A DNA stretch of 64,000 bases from JAPUEK01 sp963815355 (lineage in GTDB: Bacteria > Pseudomonadota > Alphaproteobacteria > Rhodobacterales > Rhodobacteraceae), in NCBI GenBank assembly GCA_963815355.1, contig CAWFGJ010000004.1:62001-126000 (forward strand). The letters are read 5' to 3'. Each line of letters starts with the position of its first letter. Within the stretch, counting starts at the first letter, position 1. The notes beneath the pieces were generated by a model that was not told where the DNA came from, did not search any database, and saw only the letters and a list, made by a program, of their open reading frames with translations. Shown piece after piece: positions 17,958 through 26,589 of the stretch. The position numbers and the translations under genes are program-made.

Positions 17958-18281
17958 ATGGCTTTAGACATGGATATCAACGCGCTTTCCCTCAAGGAAC
18001 TCAAGGACCTTCAGGCTCAGATTTCTAAAGCTATTGCGAATTACGAAGACCGCAAGAAGCGGGAAGCCCTCGCAGAGCTTGAAGAAAAAGCACGTGAAAT
18101 GGGTTTCTCGCTGGCCGAATTGACGGGCACTGCCGCTCCTGGCCGCAAGCGCGCACCGGCTGTCGCTAAATACGCCAATCCGGCAGATGCTTCGGAAACG
18201 TGGTCGGGCCGCGGCCGCAAGCCGCGTTGGGTTGTTGCTGCGACCAATGCTGGCAAATCGCTGGCTGATCTCGCGATCTGA
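17958..18281 (+). CDS. hvrA: H-NS-like nucleoid protein HvrA
   Basis: About 107 residues. The N-terminal half is a coiled oligomerisation helix (LSLKELKDLQAQISKAIANYEDRKKREAL) and the C-terminus holds the H-NS DNA-binding motif around TWSGRGRKPRWVV. In R. capsulatus HvrA is encoded directly after regA and tunes light-responsive photosynthesis and nitrogen genes. The ATG at 17958 sits very close to an AGGA; the second ATG at 17970 is an equally possible start. Confidence 0.9.
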   Translation: MALDMDINALSLKELKDLQAQISKAIANYEDRKKREALAELEEKAREMGFSLAELTGTAAPGRKRAPAVAKYANPADASETWSGRGRKPRWVVAATNAGKSLADLAI

Positions 18282-18297
18282 TCTGCGGGCCCCTGCT

Positions 18298-18894
18298 TTA
18301 GCGGCATTCTGCCAATAACGCTTCGTGCCGACGTACATAGTCGGCGCGAACCAATGCAGGCGGGCGCAGGTGAATTTCCAAGCCGTCCAAAACGCCAGAT
18401 TCAGGCTTGCCAAACAAACGGTCGGCCTCACCTTCTGAAAATCCTGCGATTTTTACCGCCTCAAGCCAGGCGGAAATCTTGTCCGCGGCCTTTATCGCGC
18501 GTTTGACTTCAGCGGGCAGCACCGCAGGCAGGCCAAAGCGCAGATGCACCGCCGCCGTTAGCCGCAGATCCAATTCGCCATAACTTGGCCCAATCGCCGC
18601 TTTGACCGGGCTGATCATGTCACCAATTACATATTCCGGTGCGTCATGCAGCAAGGCAGCAAGGCGCCACTTGGCAGGTGCCGCGCCACGCCGCGCAAAG
18701 ATCACCTCAACCAGCAGTGAATGCTCGGCAACCGAATAGGCGAACTCCCCGCGTGTCTGCCCGTTCCAGCGGGCAACAAAAGCCAAACCATGAGCGATAT
18801 CTTCGATTTCGATGTCCATTGGCGTCGGGTCCAGCAGGTCCAGCCTGCGCCCTGACAGCATCCTTTGCCACGCCCTTGGCTGTGCCTTTTTCAT
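18298..18894 (-). CDS. HD-domain phosphohydrolase (YfbR-like)
   Basis: 198 residues from the ATG at 18894, which has GGAGA at good spacing. The HD signature is complete: SVAEHSLLVE for the first His, ALLHDAPEYVIGD for the HD pair, and AIKAADKISAWLEAVK for the distal Asp. Proteins of this type hydrolyse deoxynucleoside 5'-monophosphates, although the substrate here is unverified. It converges on hvrA with a 16-base gap. Confidence 0.78.
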   Translation of the reverse strand: MKKAQPRAWQRMLSGRRLDLLDPTPMDIEIEDIAHGLAFVARWNGQTRGEFAYSVAEHSLLVEVIFARRGAAPAKWRLAALLHDAPEYVIGDMISPVKAAIGPSYGELDLRLTAAVHLRFGLPAVLPAEVKRAIKAADKISAWLEAVKIAGFSEGEADRLFGKPESGVLDGLEIHLRPPALVRADYVRRHEALLAECR

Positions 18895-18925
18895 TCCGCT
18901 CTCCGCATCTTCCGGCAAAGGTAGG

Positions 18926-19864
18926 TTAAAGCCTGACCTGCCATTCGTCCTTAAACCGGCTCAGGTTCCACACCAGCACCTTCTGCCGCTTGCCCTGCAC
19001 GATCAAATCACTCACCAACCGCTTTAAAGAGATCAGTTGGTCCGGCCGCTCAACGGGAACAAGCGGCGGCGCCCCTGGCAGCAATGTCCGAAAGAACATG
19101 GCGTAGCTTTCCCTGAACCGCACATCATGGTGCCCCGCCGGGTCGTTCCACGGCTTATGACCCCCGATAAAGTGGCGCAGCCGCACTTTAAACTGGCGCG
19201 GCACAAACGGCGAAGACATGTTGCATTGCCAATTCCACGCCGCAGAAAGCTCGGCAAACGTGCCATAGAGCGCCAGGTTCAACAAAGACTGATCATGCAA
19301 CGTAACCGCCTGCGGAGTCTCCCGATACGCGGCAATGCAGCGGTCATAAATCCGGTCGCGGTCATAGGCGTCCACATCCATCAGCAGCAGCCCGCTATTC
19401 AGATAACGCACGGGCGGCAGATTGAGCGCCTTGAATTCCTCGGCGTGAAAGGTGGGGAACACAAAATTCATTGTATCACGCACTGCGGCAACCGGATGAT
19501 CCCCGATGTCCAAGCGCAAGAGCCGGTCAAGATCGCCGGATTCCATAAAGAAATCTGCATCCAAATAGAGGATGCGCCGATATTGCCCCAAAAGTAGCTT
19601 TGGCAAAGCCAACTTAAGATAAGTGCTGCGCGGCAGGCGACGGGTTGGCAGATCGTCCGGCAGCAACCCGGCGGGTGCCACAATGCGCCGCACATCGGAT
19701 GCCCAAGCGGGCAGGTCCAGCGCCACCTCACTGCCAAGCAAGATGTCAAACTGGCGGTTCGGGCAATAGGTTTGAACTTGCCAGATCAAATGCAGCACAT
19801 AAGGCAGGTAGCGCGCGTCGCAGGTCAACAGCAAAGCGCAATCTGACTTTGGCCGCTCGTGCAT
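18926..19864 (-). CDS. Family 8 glycosyltransferase
   Basis: 312 residues from the ATG at 19864. The GT8 nucleotide-sugar and Mn-binding motif YLDADFF is preceded by RSTYLKLALPKLL. Then come YLNSGLLLMDVDAYD, the HDQSLLNLAL helix and the late HFIGGHKPWN, the standard order in LgtC/glycogenin-like transferases. It likely adds a sugar to cell-surface glycans such as LPS. No signal peptide is seen. It is read towards the HD gene, 31 bases away, and lies opposite ahcY. Confidence 0.88.
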   Translation of the reverse strand: MHERPKSDCALLLTCDARYLPYVLHLIWQVQTYCPNRQFDILLGSEVALDLPAWASDVRRIVAPAGLLPDDLPTRRLPRSTYLKLALPKLLLGQYRRILYLDADFFMESGDLDRLLRLDIGDHPVAAVRDTMNFVFPTFHAEEFKALNLPPVRYLNSGLLLMDVDAYDRDRIYDRCIAAYRETPQAVTLHDQSLLNLALYGTFAELSAAWNWQCNMSSPFVPRQFKVRLRHFIGGHKPWNDPAGHHDVRFRESYAMFFRTLLPGAPPLVPVERPDQLISLKRLVSDLIVQGKRQKVLVWNLSRFKDEWQVRL

Positions 19865-19984
19865 CAATACGCCCCACTATTCCGGCCAATTTCCGCGCCG
19901 GACGCGGCGTCAGAGCGCGGGCGATTGTCCCGACGGTCCGCAAATGCTATCTGCCACCCCAAATAGGATCAAGGAGCACGGCAG

Positions 19985-21376
19985 ATGCCGAAAGATTATA
20001 TCGTCAAAGACATTGCGCTGGCGGAATACGGTCGCAAAGAGCTCACCATTGCGGAAACAGAGATGCCCGGCCTGATGGCCTGCCGCGAAGAATTCGGCAC
20101 GACCAAACCGCTGAAGGGCGCGCGCATCGTTGGCTCGCTTCATATGACCATCCAGACCGCCGCGTTGATTGAAACGCTGACGGCTTTGGGTGCGGATGTG
20201 CGCTGGGCATCGTGCAACATCTTCTCAACCCAAGATCACGCGGCCGCCGCCATCGCGGCAGGCGGCACCCCGGTGTTTGCTGTCAAAGGCCAAACGCTTG
20301 TGGAGCATTGGGATTATCTGGACCGCTCGTTCCAGTTCCCCGAGGGTGCCAACATGATCCTCGACGACGGCGGGGATGCAACCCTTTACGTCCTTCTTGG
20401 TGCGCGGGTTGAGGCGGGCGAAACCGGCTTGATCGAAGTGCCGACCTCTGAAGAAGAAGAGGCGATTTTCGCCCAGATCAAAAAGCGCATGGCACAATCC
20501 CCGGGTTGGTTCACCAAGACCCGCGCTGACATCAAGGGTGTGTCCGAAGAAACCACGACTGGTGTGCACCGTCTTTATGACCTGCACAAAAAGGGCCAAC
20601 TGCCGTTCCCGGCAATTAACGTGAACGACAGCGTCACCAAGTCGAAATTCGACAACAAATACGGCTGCAAGGAATCGCTGGTCGACGGCATCCGTCGCGC
20701 CACCGATACCATGATGGCGGGCAAGGTTGCCGTGGTTTGCGGCTATGGCGATGTGGGCAAAGGCTCGGCTGCTTCCTTGCGCGGCGCTGGTGCGCGCGTA
20801 AAGGTGACCGAGGTTGACCCGATCTGTGCGCTGCAGGCGGCGATGGACGGCTTTGAAGTCACCCTGCTGGAAGACGAAGTCGCCAGCGCCGACATCTTCA
20901 TCACCACCACCGGCAACAAGGACGTGATCCGCATCGAGCATATCCGCGAGATGAAGGACATGGCGATCGTCGGCAACATCGGCCACTTTGACAACGAAAT
21001 TCAGGTCGCATCGCTTCGCAACCATAAATGGACCAACATCAAAGAACAGGTGGACATGATCGAGATGCCCTCGGGCAATCGGATCATTCTGCTGTCTGAA
21101 GGCCGCTTGCTGAACCTTGGCAACGCCACGGGCCATCCGTCCTTTGTGATGTCGGCCTCGTTCACCAATCAGGTGCTTGCGCAGATCGAACTGTGGAGCA
21201 AGGGCGAAGACTATGCTCCTGGCGTCTACATCCTGCCGAAAGAACTGGATGAGAAAGTCGCGCGCCTGCATCTCAAGAAAATCGGCGTCAAACTGACCGA
21301 ACTGCGCAAGGATCAGGCCGATTACATCGGTGTGAAAGTCGCGGGTCCGTTCAAGCCCGAACACTACCGCTACTGA
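19985..21376 (+). CDS. ahcY: S-adenosyl-L-homocysteine hydrolase
   Basis: 463 residues. It converts S-adenosylhomocysteine to adenosine and homocysteine, keeping methylation running. The tightly bound NAD site is GYGDVGKGSAASLRG near residue 252, and the C-terminal family tail is GPFKPEHYRY. Catalytic neighbourhoods GVHRLYDL and NVNDSVTKSKFDNKYGC are intact. AAGGAG lies upstream of the ATG. Its position after regA-hvrA repeats the Rhodobacter order. A strong terminator follows. Confidence 0.98.
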   Translation: MPKDYIVKDIALAEYGRKELTIAETEMPGLMACREEFGTTKPLKGARIVGSLHMTIQTAALIETLTALGADVRWASCNIFSTQDHAAAAIAAGGTPVFAVKGQTLVEHWDYLDRSFQFPEGANMILDDGGDATLYVLLGARVEAGETGLIEVPTSEEEEAIFAQIKKRMAQSPGWFTKTRADIKGVSEETTTGVHRLYDLHKKGQLPFPAINVNDSVTKSKFDNKYGCKESLVDGIRRATDTMMAGKVAVVCGYGDVGKGSAASLRGAGARVKVTEVDPICALQAAMDGFEVTLLEDEVASADIFITTTGNKDVIRIEHIREMKDMAIVGNIGHFDNEIQVASLRNHKWTNIKEQVDMIEMPSGNRIILLSEGRLLNLGNATGHPSFVMSASFTNQVLAQIELWSKGEDYAPGVYILPKELDEKVARLHLKKIGVKLTELRKDQADYIGVKVAGPFKPEHYRY

Positions 21377-21394
21377 CTCTTTCGAATTGCGGAC

Positions 21395-21429
21395 AAAGGC
21401 CCGGCCATTGCGCCGGGCCTTTTGTTTTT
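21395..21429 (+). terminator. Rho-independent terminator of ahcY
   Basis: An 11-bp perfect stem AAAGGCCCGGC/GCCGGGCCTTT (21395-21405 and 21412-21422) with a 6-base loop and a T-rich tail, 18 bases after the ahcY stop. Confidence 0.92.
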
Positions 21430-21541
21430 CCGCCGAGGGGGAAGTCTGGCCGACAATTCCCTTTGTGCTTACCGCCCTATCGCCTAAACTTCCCTGACAT
21501 TGCCACCGGCGAGGCCGGCGTTTTAATAGTGGGGACAGATA

Positions 21542-21883
21542 ATGGGCAAGAGAGACGACTTGATTGCGAAATACGCGGAAGACCTTAAGACCAAGTGCAA
21601 GGTCACACCAGATATGGCGCTTCTGACCAAAGTAACGATCGGTTGCGGTCCGGCAATTTATGACAACGACGCGCAGACGGTATCTGGCAGCGACGCTTCG
21701 GAACTGGAAACGGTGAAGAAGAATTTCCTGATCAAGAAGCTTGGCCTGTCCGACGGCCCCAAGCTGGACGAGGCGATTGCCGCCGTCATCGACACCTACG
21801 GCAAGTCCGAGCGCAACAAGTACCGCGCGGTATTTTACTACCTGCTGGTCAAACATTTCGGCAAAGAGTCCGTTTACGCCTGA
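21542..21883 (+). CDS. DUF2853 family protein
   Basis: 113 residues, mostly helical and charged, opening MGKRDDLIAKYAEDL and ending NKYRAVFYYLLVKHFGKESVYA. It matches the small DUF2853 family, which is common in alphaproteobacteria and has no known function. A GGGGA SD precedes the ATG and a dedicated terminator follows, so it appears to be monocistronic. Confidence 0.82.
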   Translation: MGKRDDLIAKYAEDLKTKCKVTPDMALLTKVTIGCGPAIYDNDAQTVSGSDASELETVKKNFLIKKLGLSDGPKLDEAIAAVIDTYGKSERNKYRAVFYYLLVKHFGKESVYA

Positions 21884-21933
21884 TCCGCGACGCTTTCTGG
21901 CCCTACCAATTTGGCCAGGGTGATTGCCATTTC

Positions 21934-21972
21934 CTGAAAGCCGCGCGATGCTGCGCGGCTTTCAGCTTTTAG
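21934..21972 (+). terminator. Rho-independent terminator after the DUF2853 gene
   Basis: A 13-bp perfect stem CTGAAAGCCGCGC/GCGCGGCTTTCAG with a 6-base loop (21934-21965), followed by CTTTTAG. It ends just before the next start codon, so the MFS gene needs its own promoter or readthrough. Confidence 0.88.
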
Positions 21973-21979
21973 GCATTCC

Positions 21980-23173
21980 ATGACCAATCATTCCCCAAAC
22001 GCGCAGTCAGTCGAATCCACGGTGCTGCCTGTTATTCTCGCCGTCTCTCTTGGGCACCTGCTTAACGACGTGATGCAGTCGCTTATTCCGGCGGCCTATC
22101 CTTTGCTGAAGGATAATCTTGCGCTGAACTTCGCGCAGATCGGCATGATAACACTGGTTTTTCAGGGCACTGCTTCGATCCTGCAGCCGCTGATCGGGTT
22201 TTATACTGATCGCAGGCCGCTGCCCTATGCGCTGGCGGCGGGTATGGCCTCTACCGGCTTCGGGCTGGTGATGTTGGCCCATGCGCAGGTCTACGGGATG
22301 GTTTTGCTGTCGGTCGCGTTGATCGGTCTGGGTTCCGCAATTTTCCACCCCGAGGCGTCCCGTATCGCCCGGCTTGCGGCGGGGATGCGGCCGGGCATGG
22401 CCCAATCGCTGTTTCAACTCGGCGGCAATTTCGGCACAGCCCTTGGCCCCTTGGCGGCGGCCTTTGTCGTGATGCGCCGCGGCCAAGTGTCGATCGAATG
22501 GTTTGCCGGGGTGGCGATGCTGGGGATGGTGCTGCTTTGGGGCGTCGGGCGCTGGTACACCGTCGCCGGGGCTGACCGCGCCCTGGCCCGTCGCAGCCGC
22601 GCACGCTCCGCCCAATCCCTCCCGCAACAGTTGGTTCGGCTGGGGATGTTTCTGGTGATCCTTCTGATGATCTCCAAGTTCGTCTATACGGTCTCCATCT
22701 CCAACTATTACACGTTCTACCTGATAGAGCGCTTTGGCCTTTCGGTAGGCGAATCGCAGGTATGCCTGTTTATTTTCCTTGCAGCGGTGGCGGCTGGAAC
22801 CATCGTTGGTGGCCCGATTGGTGACAAGATCGGCCGACGCCGGGTGATCTTGTGGTCTGTGCTTGGCGTCTTGCCGCTGACGCTTGCGGTGCCTTACCTG
22901 CCGCTGGTTCCCAATGTGCTTTGCGCCGCACTTGCGGGGATGATCATGGCTTCGGCTTTTCCGGCAATGGTCGTCTACGCTCAGGATTTGATGCCGCAAC
23001 ATACGGGCATGGTGGCCGGTCTGCTCTTTGGTCTGGCCTTCGGCATCGCGGCCATTGGGGCGGCCAGCCTTGGCGCGCTGGCGGATGCTTGGGGCATTGC
23101 CGCGGTCTACAAGATTTGCGCATTCTTGCCGCTTCTGGGGGTCGCTGGCTTCTTCTTGCCCGACCCACGCTGA
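21980..23173 (+). CDS. MFS exporter, fosmidomycin-resistance (FsR) family
   Basis: 397 residues with about 12 hydrophobic segments. Family features are the early GHLLNDVMQSLIPAAYPLLK, the TDRRPLPYALAAGM loop and GSAIFHPEASRIAR; the second half repeats the MFS loop as GPIGDKIGRRRVI. FsR-type pumps export small drugs such as fosmidomycin, but the natural substrate is unknown. It stands alone between two terminators. Confidence 0.88.
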   Translation: MTNHSPNAQSVESTVLPVILAVSLGHLLNDVMQSLIPAAYPLLKDNLALNFAQIGMITLVFQGTASILQPLIGFYTDRRPLPYALAAGMASTGFGLVMLAHAQVYGMVLLSVALIGLGSAIFHPEASRIARLAAGMRPGMAQSLFQLGGNFGTALGPLAAAFVVMRRGQVSIEWFAGVAMLGMVLLWGVGRWYTVAGADRALARRSRARSAQSLPQQLVRLGMFLVILLMISKFVYTVSISNYYTFYLIERFGLSVGESQVCLFIFLAAVAAGTIVGGPIGDKIGRRRVILWSVLGVLPLTLAVPYLPLVPNVLCAALAGMIMASAFPAMVVYAQDLMPQHTGMVAGLLFGLAFGIAAIGAASLGALADAWGIAAVYKICAFLPLLGVAGFFLPDPR

Positions 23174-23306
23174 TCTTTCGCATTCGCCTTAAATCCTTGG
23201 CGCTTGGTCTTTGTGCGACTCAGCGTGAGCGCGTATGACTGTAGGTCAGGGCAGTAGGCCCGGAACCTTTCATACACGTGCGGTGCTTGGGGAGCGCGTG
23301 GGGTGG

Positions 23307-23343
23307 TGGAGGGTTCCGTAGGGGTGCGGAGCCCTCCATTTTT
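23307..23343. terminator. Bidirectional terminator between convergent MFS and DUF1761 genes
   Basis: An 11-bp stem with one G-T pair, TGGAGGGTTCC/GGAGCCCTCCA (23307-23317, 23328-23338), and a T tail in the forward direction. It lies 134 bases after the MFS stop and next to the DUF1761 stop. Confidence 0.75.
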
Positions 23344-23345
23344 AT

Positions 23346-23741
23346 TCAAAACAGCGTCAAGATAATCCCCATGATGGTGCAACCCACCACGGCGTTCACG
23401 CCATCAAGGGCCGCCAAAGCCGGCTTTCGCGCCGCAAAGGCATAGTTCATCGTCACCCAAGGCGTGATCAGAAACGCCCCGATACCCGCGCCGCCCATGA
23501 TGCCCTCCAGCACACTGTTCAGCCCGGACATCTGAAAGATGTGGCGCATCATCCCGGCGACCACCAACTGTGCAACAAAGCCCACGACGAACGGCGCTGG
23601 ACTTCCGTTGCCCATGGGCTTGCCCTTAGCATCCACGGGTATCTCGGCCGCCGCGATCCACGATTTCGCAATCGACATATACCAAACGGCACCAAAGGCA
23701 TAAGCGCCCAGCGCCGCCACCAGCACATTCAGATATTCCAT
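23346..23741 (-). CDS. DUF1761 family membrane protein
   Basis: 131 residues with four predicted membrane helices, beginning MEYLNVLVAALGAYAFGAVWY. The KSWIAAAEI segment and the later TPWVTMNYAFAARKP are typical of DUF1761, a family without assigned function. GGAGG precedes the ATG. It lies 57 bases downstream of the EVE gene in the same direction. Confidence 0.82.
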   Translation of the reverse strand: MEYLNVLVAALGAYAFGAVWYMSIAKSWIAAAEIPVDAKGKPMGNGSPAPFVVGFVAQLVVAGMMRHIFQMSGLNSVLEGIMGGAGIGAFLITPWVTMNYAFAARKPALAALDGVNAVVGCTIMGIILTLF

Positions 23742-23798
23742 GCGTACCTCCCTGTTTCCCAGCCCATCATGCCGCGAAATCGAGCCGCTGCGAAGAGG

Positions 23799-24218
23799 TC
23801 AGGGTGCGACGCCGCCCATCTCGCACACGATCCGCCATTCTTCCTGCGTGACAGGCTGCACCGAAAGACGAGAGTTGTTCACCAACACCATCGCCTCAAG
23901 CCCCGGCTGCACCTTGCAGGCATCCAATGTGACCGGGCGTGCAAAGGGCCGGACCGCCCGAATATGCACGCAATCCCAACGCGGATCATCGGTGGTGCTG
24001 TCCGGCGCAGACTCGGCGCAGACTTCAACAATACCAACCACAGCCTTGCCGATGTTGGAGTGGTAGTAGAACCCAAGGTCGCCAACCTTCATTGCCCGCA
24101 TGTTGTTGCGGGCCTGATAGTTGCGCACGCCGTGCCACTCTTCGCCAACGGCACCCTTGGCCACCTGTTGATCCCAGCTCCAAGTGTCGGGCTCAGACTT
24201 GAACAGCCAATAGGTCAT
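23799..24218 (-). CDS. EVE-domain protein
   Basis: 139 residues forming a single PUA-like EVE domain: MTYWLFKSEPDTWSWDQ, WHGVRNYQARNNMR and GFYYHSN are signature stretches. EVE domains bind modified nucleobases in nucleic acids; the role of stand-alone proteins is not settled. The ATG at 24218 has GGTGG upstream and overlaps the YciI stop (ATGA), so it forms an operon with YciI and gpsA. Confidence 0.9.
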   Translation of the reverse strand: MTYWLFKSEPDTWSWDQQVAKGAVGEEWHGVRNYQARNNMRAMKVGDLGFYYHSNIGKAVVGIVEVCAESAPDSTTDDPRWDCVHIRAVRPFARPVTLDACKVQPGLEAMVLVNNSRLSVQPVTQEEWRIVCEMGGVAP

Positions 24219-24487
24219 CCGACCACCTTTTTCCATTCGCTGATGGTCACGCTCTCAAACAGCCCGGCTTTCGCATAGGGATCGGTCGCGGCCCAGTCCT
24301 GCGCGTCTTGCAACGTAGCGACATTCAGCACCACCAGACTGCCCGTCATCGCACCCGCTTCATTCAGAAACGGCCCCGCCATTTCCACAACGCCCGAGGC
24401 GTCAATATGCGCCAGATGGGCTGCGCGATTGTCCACGCGGGTTTGCAGGGCACCGGGCTTATCCCGGCAGATCAAGGCTACACGCAT
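24215..24487 (-). CDS. YciI-like protein
   Basis: 90 residues of the YCII fold, a dimeric ferredoxin-like barrel: N-terminal RVALICRDKPGALQTRVDNRAAHLAHID with the His of the putative active site, then AGPFLNEAGAMTGSLVVL and DPYAKAGLFESVTI. Function is unknown. It sits 3 bases after gpsA and overlaps the EVE gene; the pairing YciI-EVE after gpsA is common in this group. Confidence 0.88.
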   Translation of the reverse strand: MRVALICRDKPGALQTRVDNRAAHLAHIDASGVVEMAGPFLNEAGAMTGSLVVLNVATLQDAQDWAATDPYAKAGLFESVTISEWKKVVG

Positions 24488-24490
24488 CGT

Positions 24491-25450
24491 TTACTCCTGT
24501 TTCAAAGGGCGAGAGAGCAGCGCCTGAATGGCCTGCGAAAGTCCGGTTTCACCCGCAATCAGCGCCGCAACCATTCGGGTGATCGGCATGTCGATTTCAA
24601 GCCTTTTGGCCAAATTAGAGACTGCTTTTGCGGTCGCAGCCCCTTCTACCGTCACGCTCGGGTCAAAATCGCCGCCTGCACCAAGTGCCAGCCCAAAACG
24701 AAAATTCCGCGACTGAGGCGAGGTGCAAGTCAACACAAGATCCCCAAACCCAGAAAGCCCTGCCAATGTCTCGGCCCGCGCCCCGAGGGCTTCGGCCAAC
24801 CGGACCATCTCGGCATAGCCGCGGGTCATCAAGGCGGCCCGCGCCGAATCCCCCAGGCCAGCACCCATCACCACACCCGCTGCAATCGCGATGACGTTCT
24901 TAAGCGCTCCGCCCAACTCGGCCCCCACCACATCGCTGGATCGGTAAAGCCGCAACGTCGGGGTCGAGAGAAGGTGCTGCAACGCCTCCGCCTCCGGGGC
25001 AGCACAGGCCAGCGTCAGCGCCGTGGGCAGGCCGCGTGCGATATCGGCGGCAAAGCTTGGCCCGGTCAGCACCGCTACAGCCGAGTTCGGGCAACCATCT
25101 GCGATCACCTGACTGGGCCCGGCCAGCGTGGCAAGATCAACCCCCTTGCAGCACGCCACCAAGGGCACCCCGTTCAGCAACGCCCCATGCCCTGCCAAAA
25201 ACGCCCGAATCTGCTGCGTTGGAAGCGCTAACAACACCACTTCCGCGCCCGCCAGATCTTGCATTTCGGCGGTATTTGTCACGTTTTGTGGCAGCTCGAT
25301 GCCGGGAAGCCGCGTCTCATTGCGCCGCGTCGCCTGACGGGTCACAGCCTGCACCGGATCGCGGCTCCACAGCCGCACCTCATGGCCTTCTCGCGCCAAA
25401 ACCACGGACAAGGCAGTGCCAAAAGCACCTGCGCCGACAATGCCGATCAT
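24491..25450 (-). CDS. gpsA: NAD(P)H-dependent glycerol-3-phosphate dehydrogenase
   Basis: 319 residues. The Rossmann motif GIVGAGAFGTAL is at the N-terminus and the catalytic region SSDVVGAELGGALKNVIAIAAG contains the conserved Lys. It makes sn-glycerol-3-phosphate for phospholipids. The ATG overlaps the tsaD stop in ATGA, a frequent tsaD-gpsA arrangement in alphaproteobacteria. Confidence 0.96.
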   Translation of the reverse strand: MIGIVGAGAFGTALSVVLAREGHEVRLWSRDPVQAVTRQATRRNETRLPGIELPQNVTNTAEMQDLAGAEVVLLALPTQQIRAFLAGHGALLNGVPLVACCKGVDLATLAGPSQVIADGCPNSAVAVLTGPSFAADIARGLPTALTLACAAPEAEALQHLLSTPTLRLYRSSDVVGAELGGALKNVIAIAAGVVMGAGLGDSARAALMTRGYAEMVRLAEALGARAETLAGLSGFGDLVLTCTSPQSRNFRFGLALGAGGDFDPSVTVEGAATAKAVSNLAKRLEIDMPITRMVAALIAGETGLSQAIQALLSRPLKQE

Positions 25451-26544
25451 CCCTTGGCCCCCTTTTTGCCAGAACCGATCAGCGCGGGCGCAGTCTTGTC
25501 CAGCGGCCAGCGCGGGCGGGCCACCAGTGTTGCATCATCGCGCCCGCCCTGCCGAAACCGCTCTATCCCGGCCCAAGCGATCATGGCGGCATTATCGGTG
25601 CAAAGACGCAAAGGCGGCGCAAGGAACGCAGTCCCGCTTTCCGCGCAAACAGTCTCTAACATGGCCCGAATAACGCCATTTGCGGCCACGCCCCCCGCCA
25701 CGGCAAAGGCTGGGCGGGCAGGGTTCAACTCTTCATACACCCGCAGGGCACGACGGGTCTTTTCGGCCAGAACAGCCGCGACGGCTTCCTGAAACCCGGC
25801 GCAAAGATCTCGTCGATCCTGCACTGAAAGGCCGCCCTGATCCGCGATCAACGCATCGCGGGCCCGCAAAAGTGCGGTTTTCAGACCCGAAAAGCTCATA
25901 TCGCAGCCGGGCCGATCCAGCAGTGGACGCGGAAACTTGAATCGCGTGGCGTCCCCAAGCCGCGCTTCGGTCTCAACCATCGGTCCGCCGGGTTGCGGCA
26001 GGCCCAAAAGCTTTGCGGTTTTGTCAAAGGCTTCGCCGGGGGCGTCGTCGATGGTGCCACCCAAGCGGCGGAAATCTTCTGGCCCCTCGGCGATCAGAAA
26101 CTGGCAGTGCCCTCCAGAGACCAGCAGCATAAGATAGGGAAAGGGCAGATCGTCGGTCAGCCGCGGCGTCAGCGCATGGCCCGCCAGATGGTTTACCCCC
26201 ACCATCGGCAAACCCGTCGCCGCCGCCAACCCCTTGGCAAGCATGACGCCAGACAGCACCCCGCCGATCAACCCCGGCCCCGCAGTCACCGCAATTCCGT
26301 CCAACATCTGCAAGCTAACGCCTGCTTCTGCCAGCGCCGCCTCAACACAATGATCCAGCCGCTCGGCGTGGGCGCGCGCTGCGATTTCCGGCACAACACC
26401 GCCAAAAGCCGCATGAAGCGCAACTTGCCCCTCAACCACCGAAGACAGGATTTCCGGCGCCAGCCCAGCGCGATGCCGCACCACCGCCGCGGCGGTATCA
26501 TCGCAGCTCGATTCAATGCCAAGGAAGGTCAGGTCGCTGTTCAT
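25447..26544 (-). CDS. tsaD: tRNA N6-adenosine threonylcarbamoyltransferase TsaD
   Basis: 365 residues from the ATG at 26544; the frame stays open far upstream over hemD on the other strand, but family homology begins at MNSDLTFLGIESSCDDTAAA. The metal-binding NHLAGH, the ATP-grasping SGGHCQFL and AVAGGVAANGVIR are all present. It transfers the threonylcarbamoyl group to tRNA A37 with TsaE (12872-13360). It is divergent from hemD, 45 bases away. Confidence 0.96.
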   Translation of the reverse strand: MNSDLTFLGIESSCDDTAAAVVRHRAGLAPEILSSVVEGQVALHAAFGGVVPEIAARAHAERLDHCVEAALAEAGVSLQMLDGIAVTAGPGLIGGVLSGVMLAKGLAAATGLPMVGVNHLAGHALTPRLTDDLPFPYLMLLVSGGHCQFLIAEGPEDFRRLGGTIDDAPGEAFDKTAKLLGLPQPGGPMVETEARLGDATRFKFPRPLLDRPGCDMSFSGLKTALLRARDALIADQGGLSVQDRRDLCAGFQEAVAAVLAEKTRRALRVYEELNPARPAFAVAGGVAANGVIRAMLETVCAESGTAFLAPPLRLCTDNAAMIAWAGIERFRQGGRDDATLVARPRWPLDKTAPALIGSGKKGAKG

Positions 26545-26589
26545 CGCTTTCCGTTGCCTGTGGGTCCAACCGGAGGTAACACCAAGCCT

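Noticed and set aside
19868..19984. Possible S-adenosylhomocysteine riboswitch upstream of ahcY
   Set aside because: I looked for the conserved SAH-riboswitch core and did not find it in this 117-base gap; only a normal SD is clear.
20225..21856. A 543-codon minus-strand frame over ahcY and the DUF2853 gene
   Set aside because: It runs antisense through two well-supported genes and a terminator and shows no family features.
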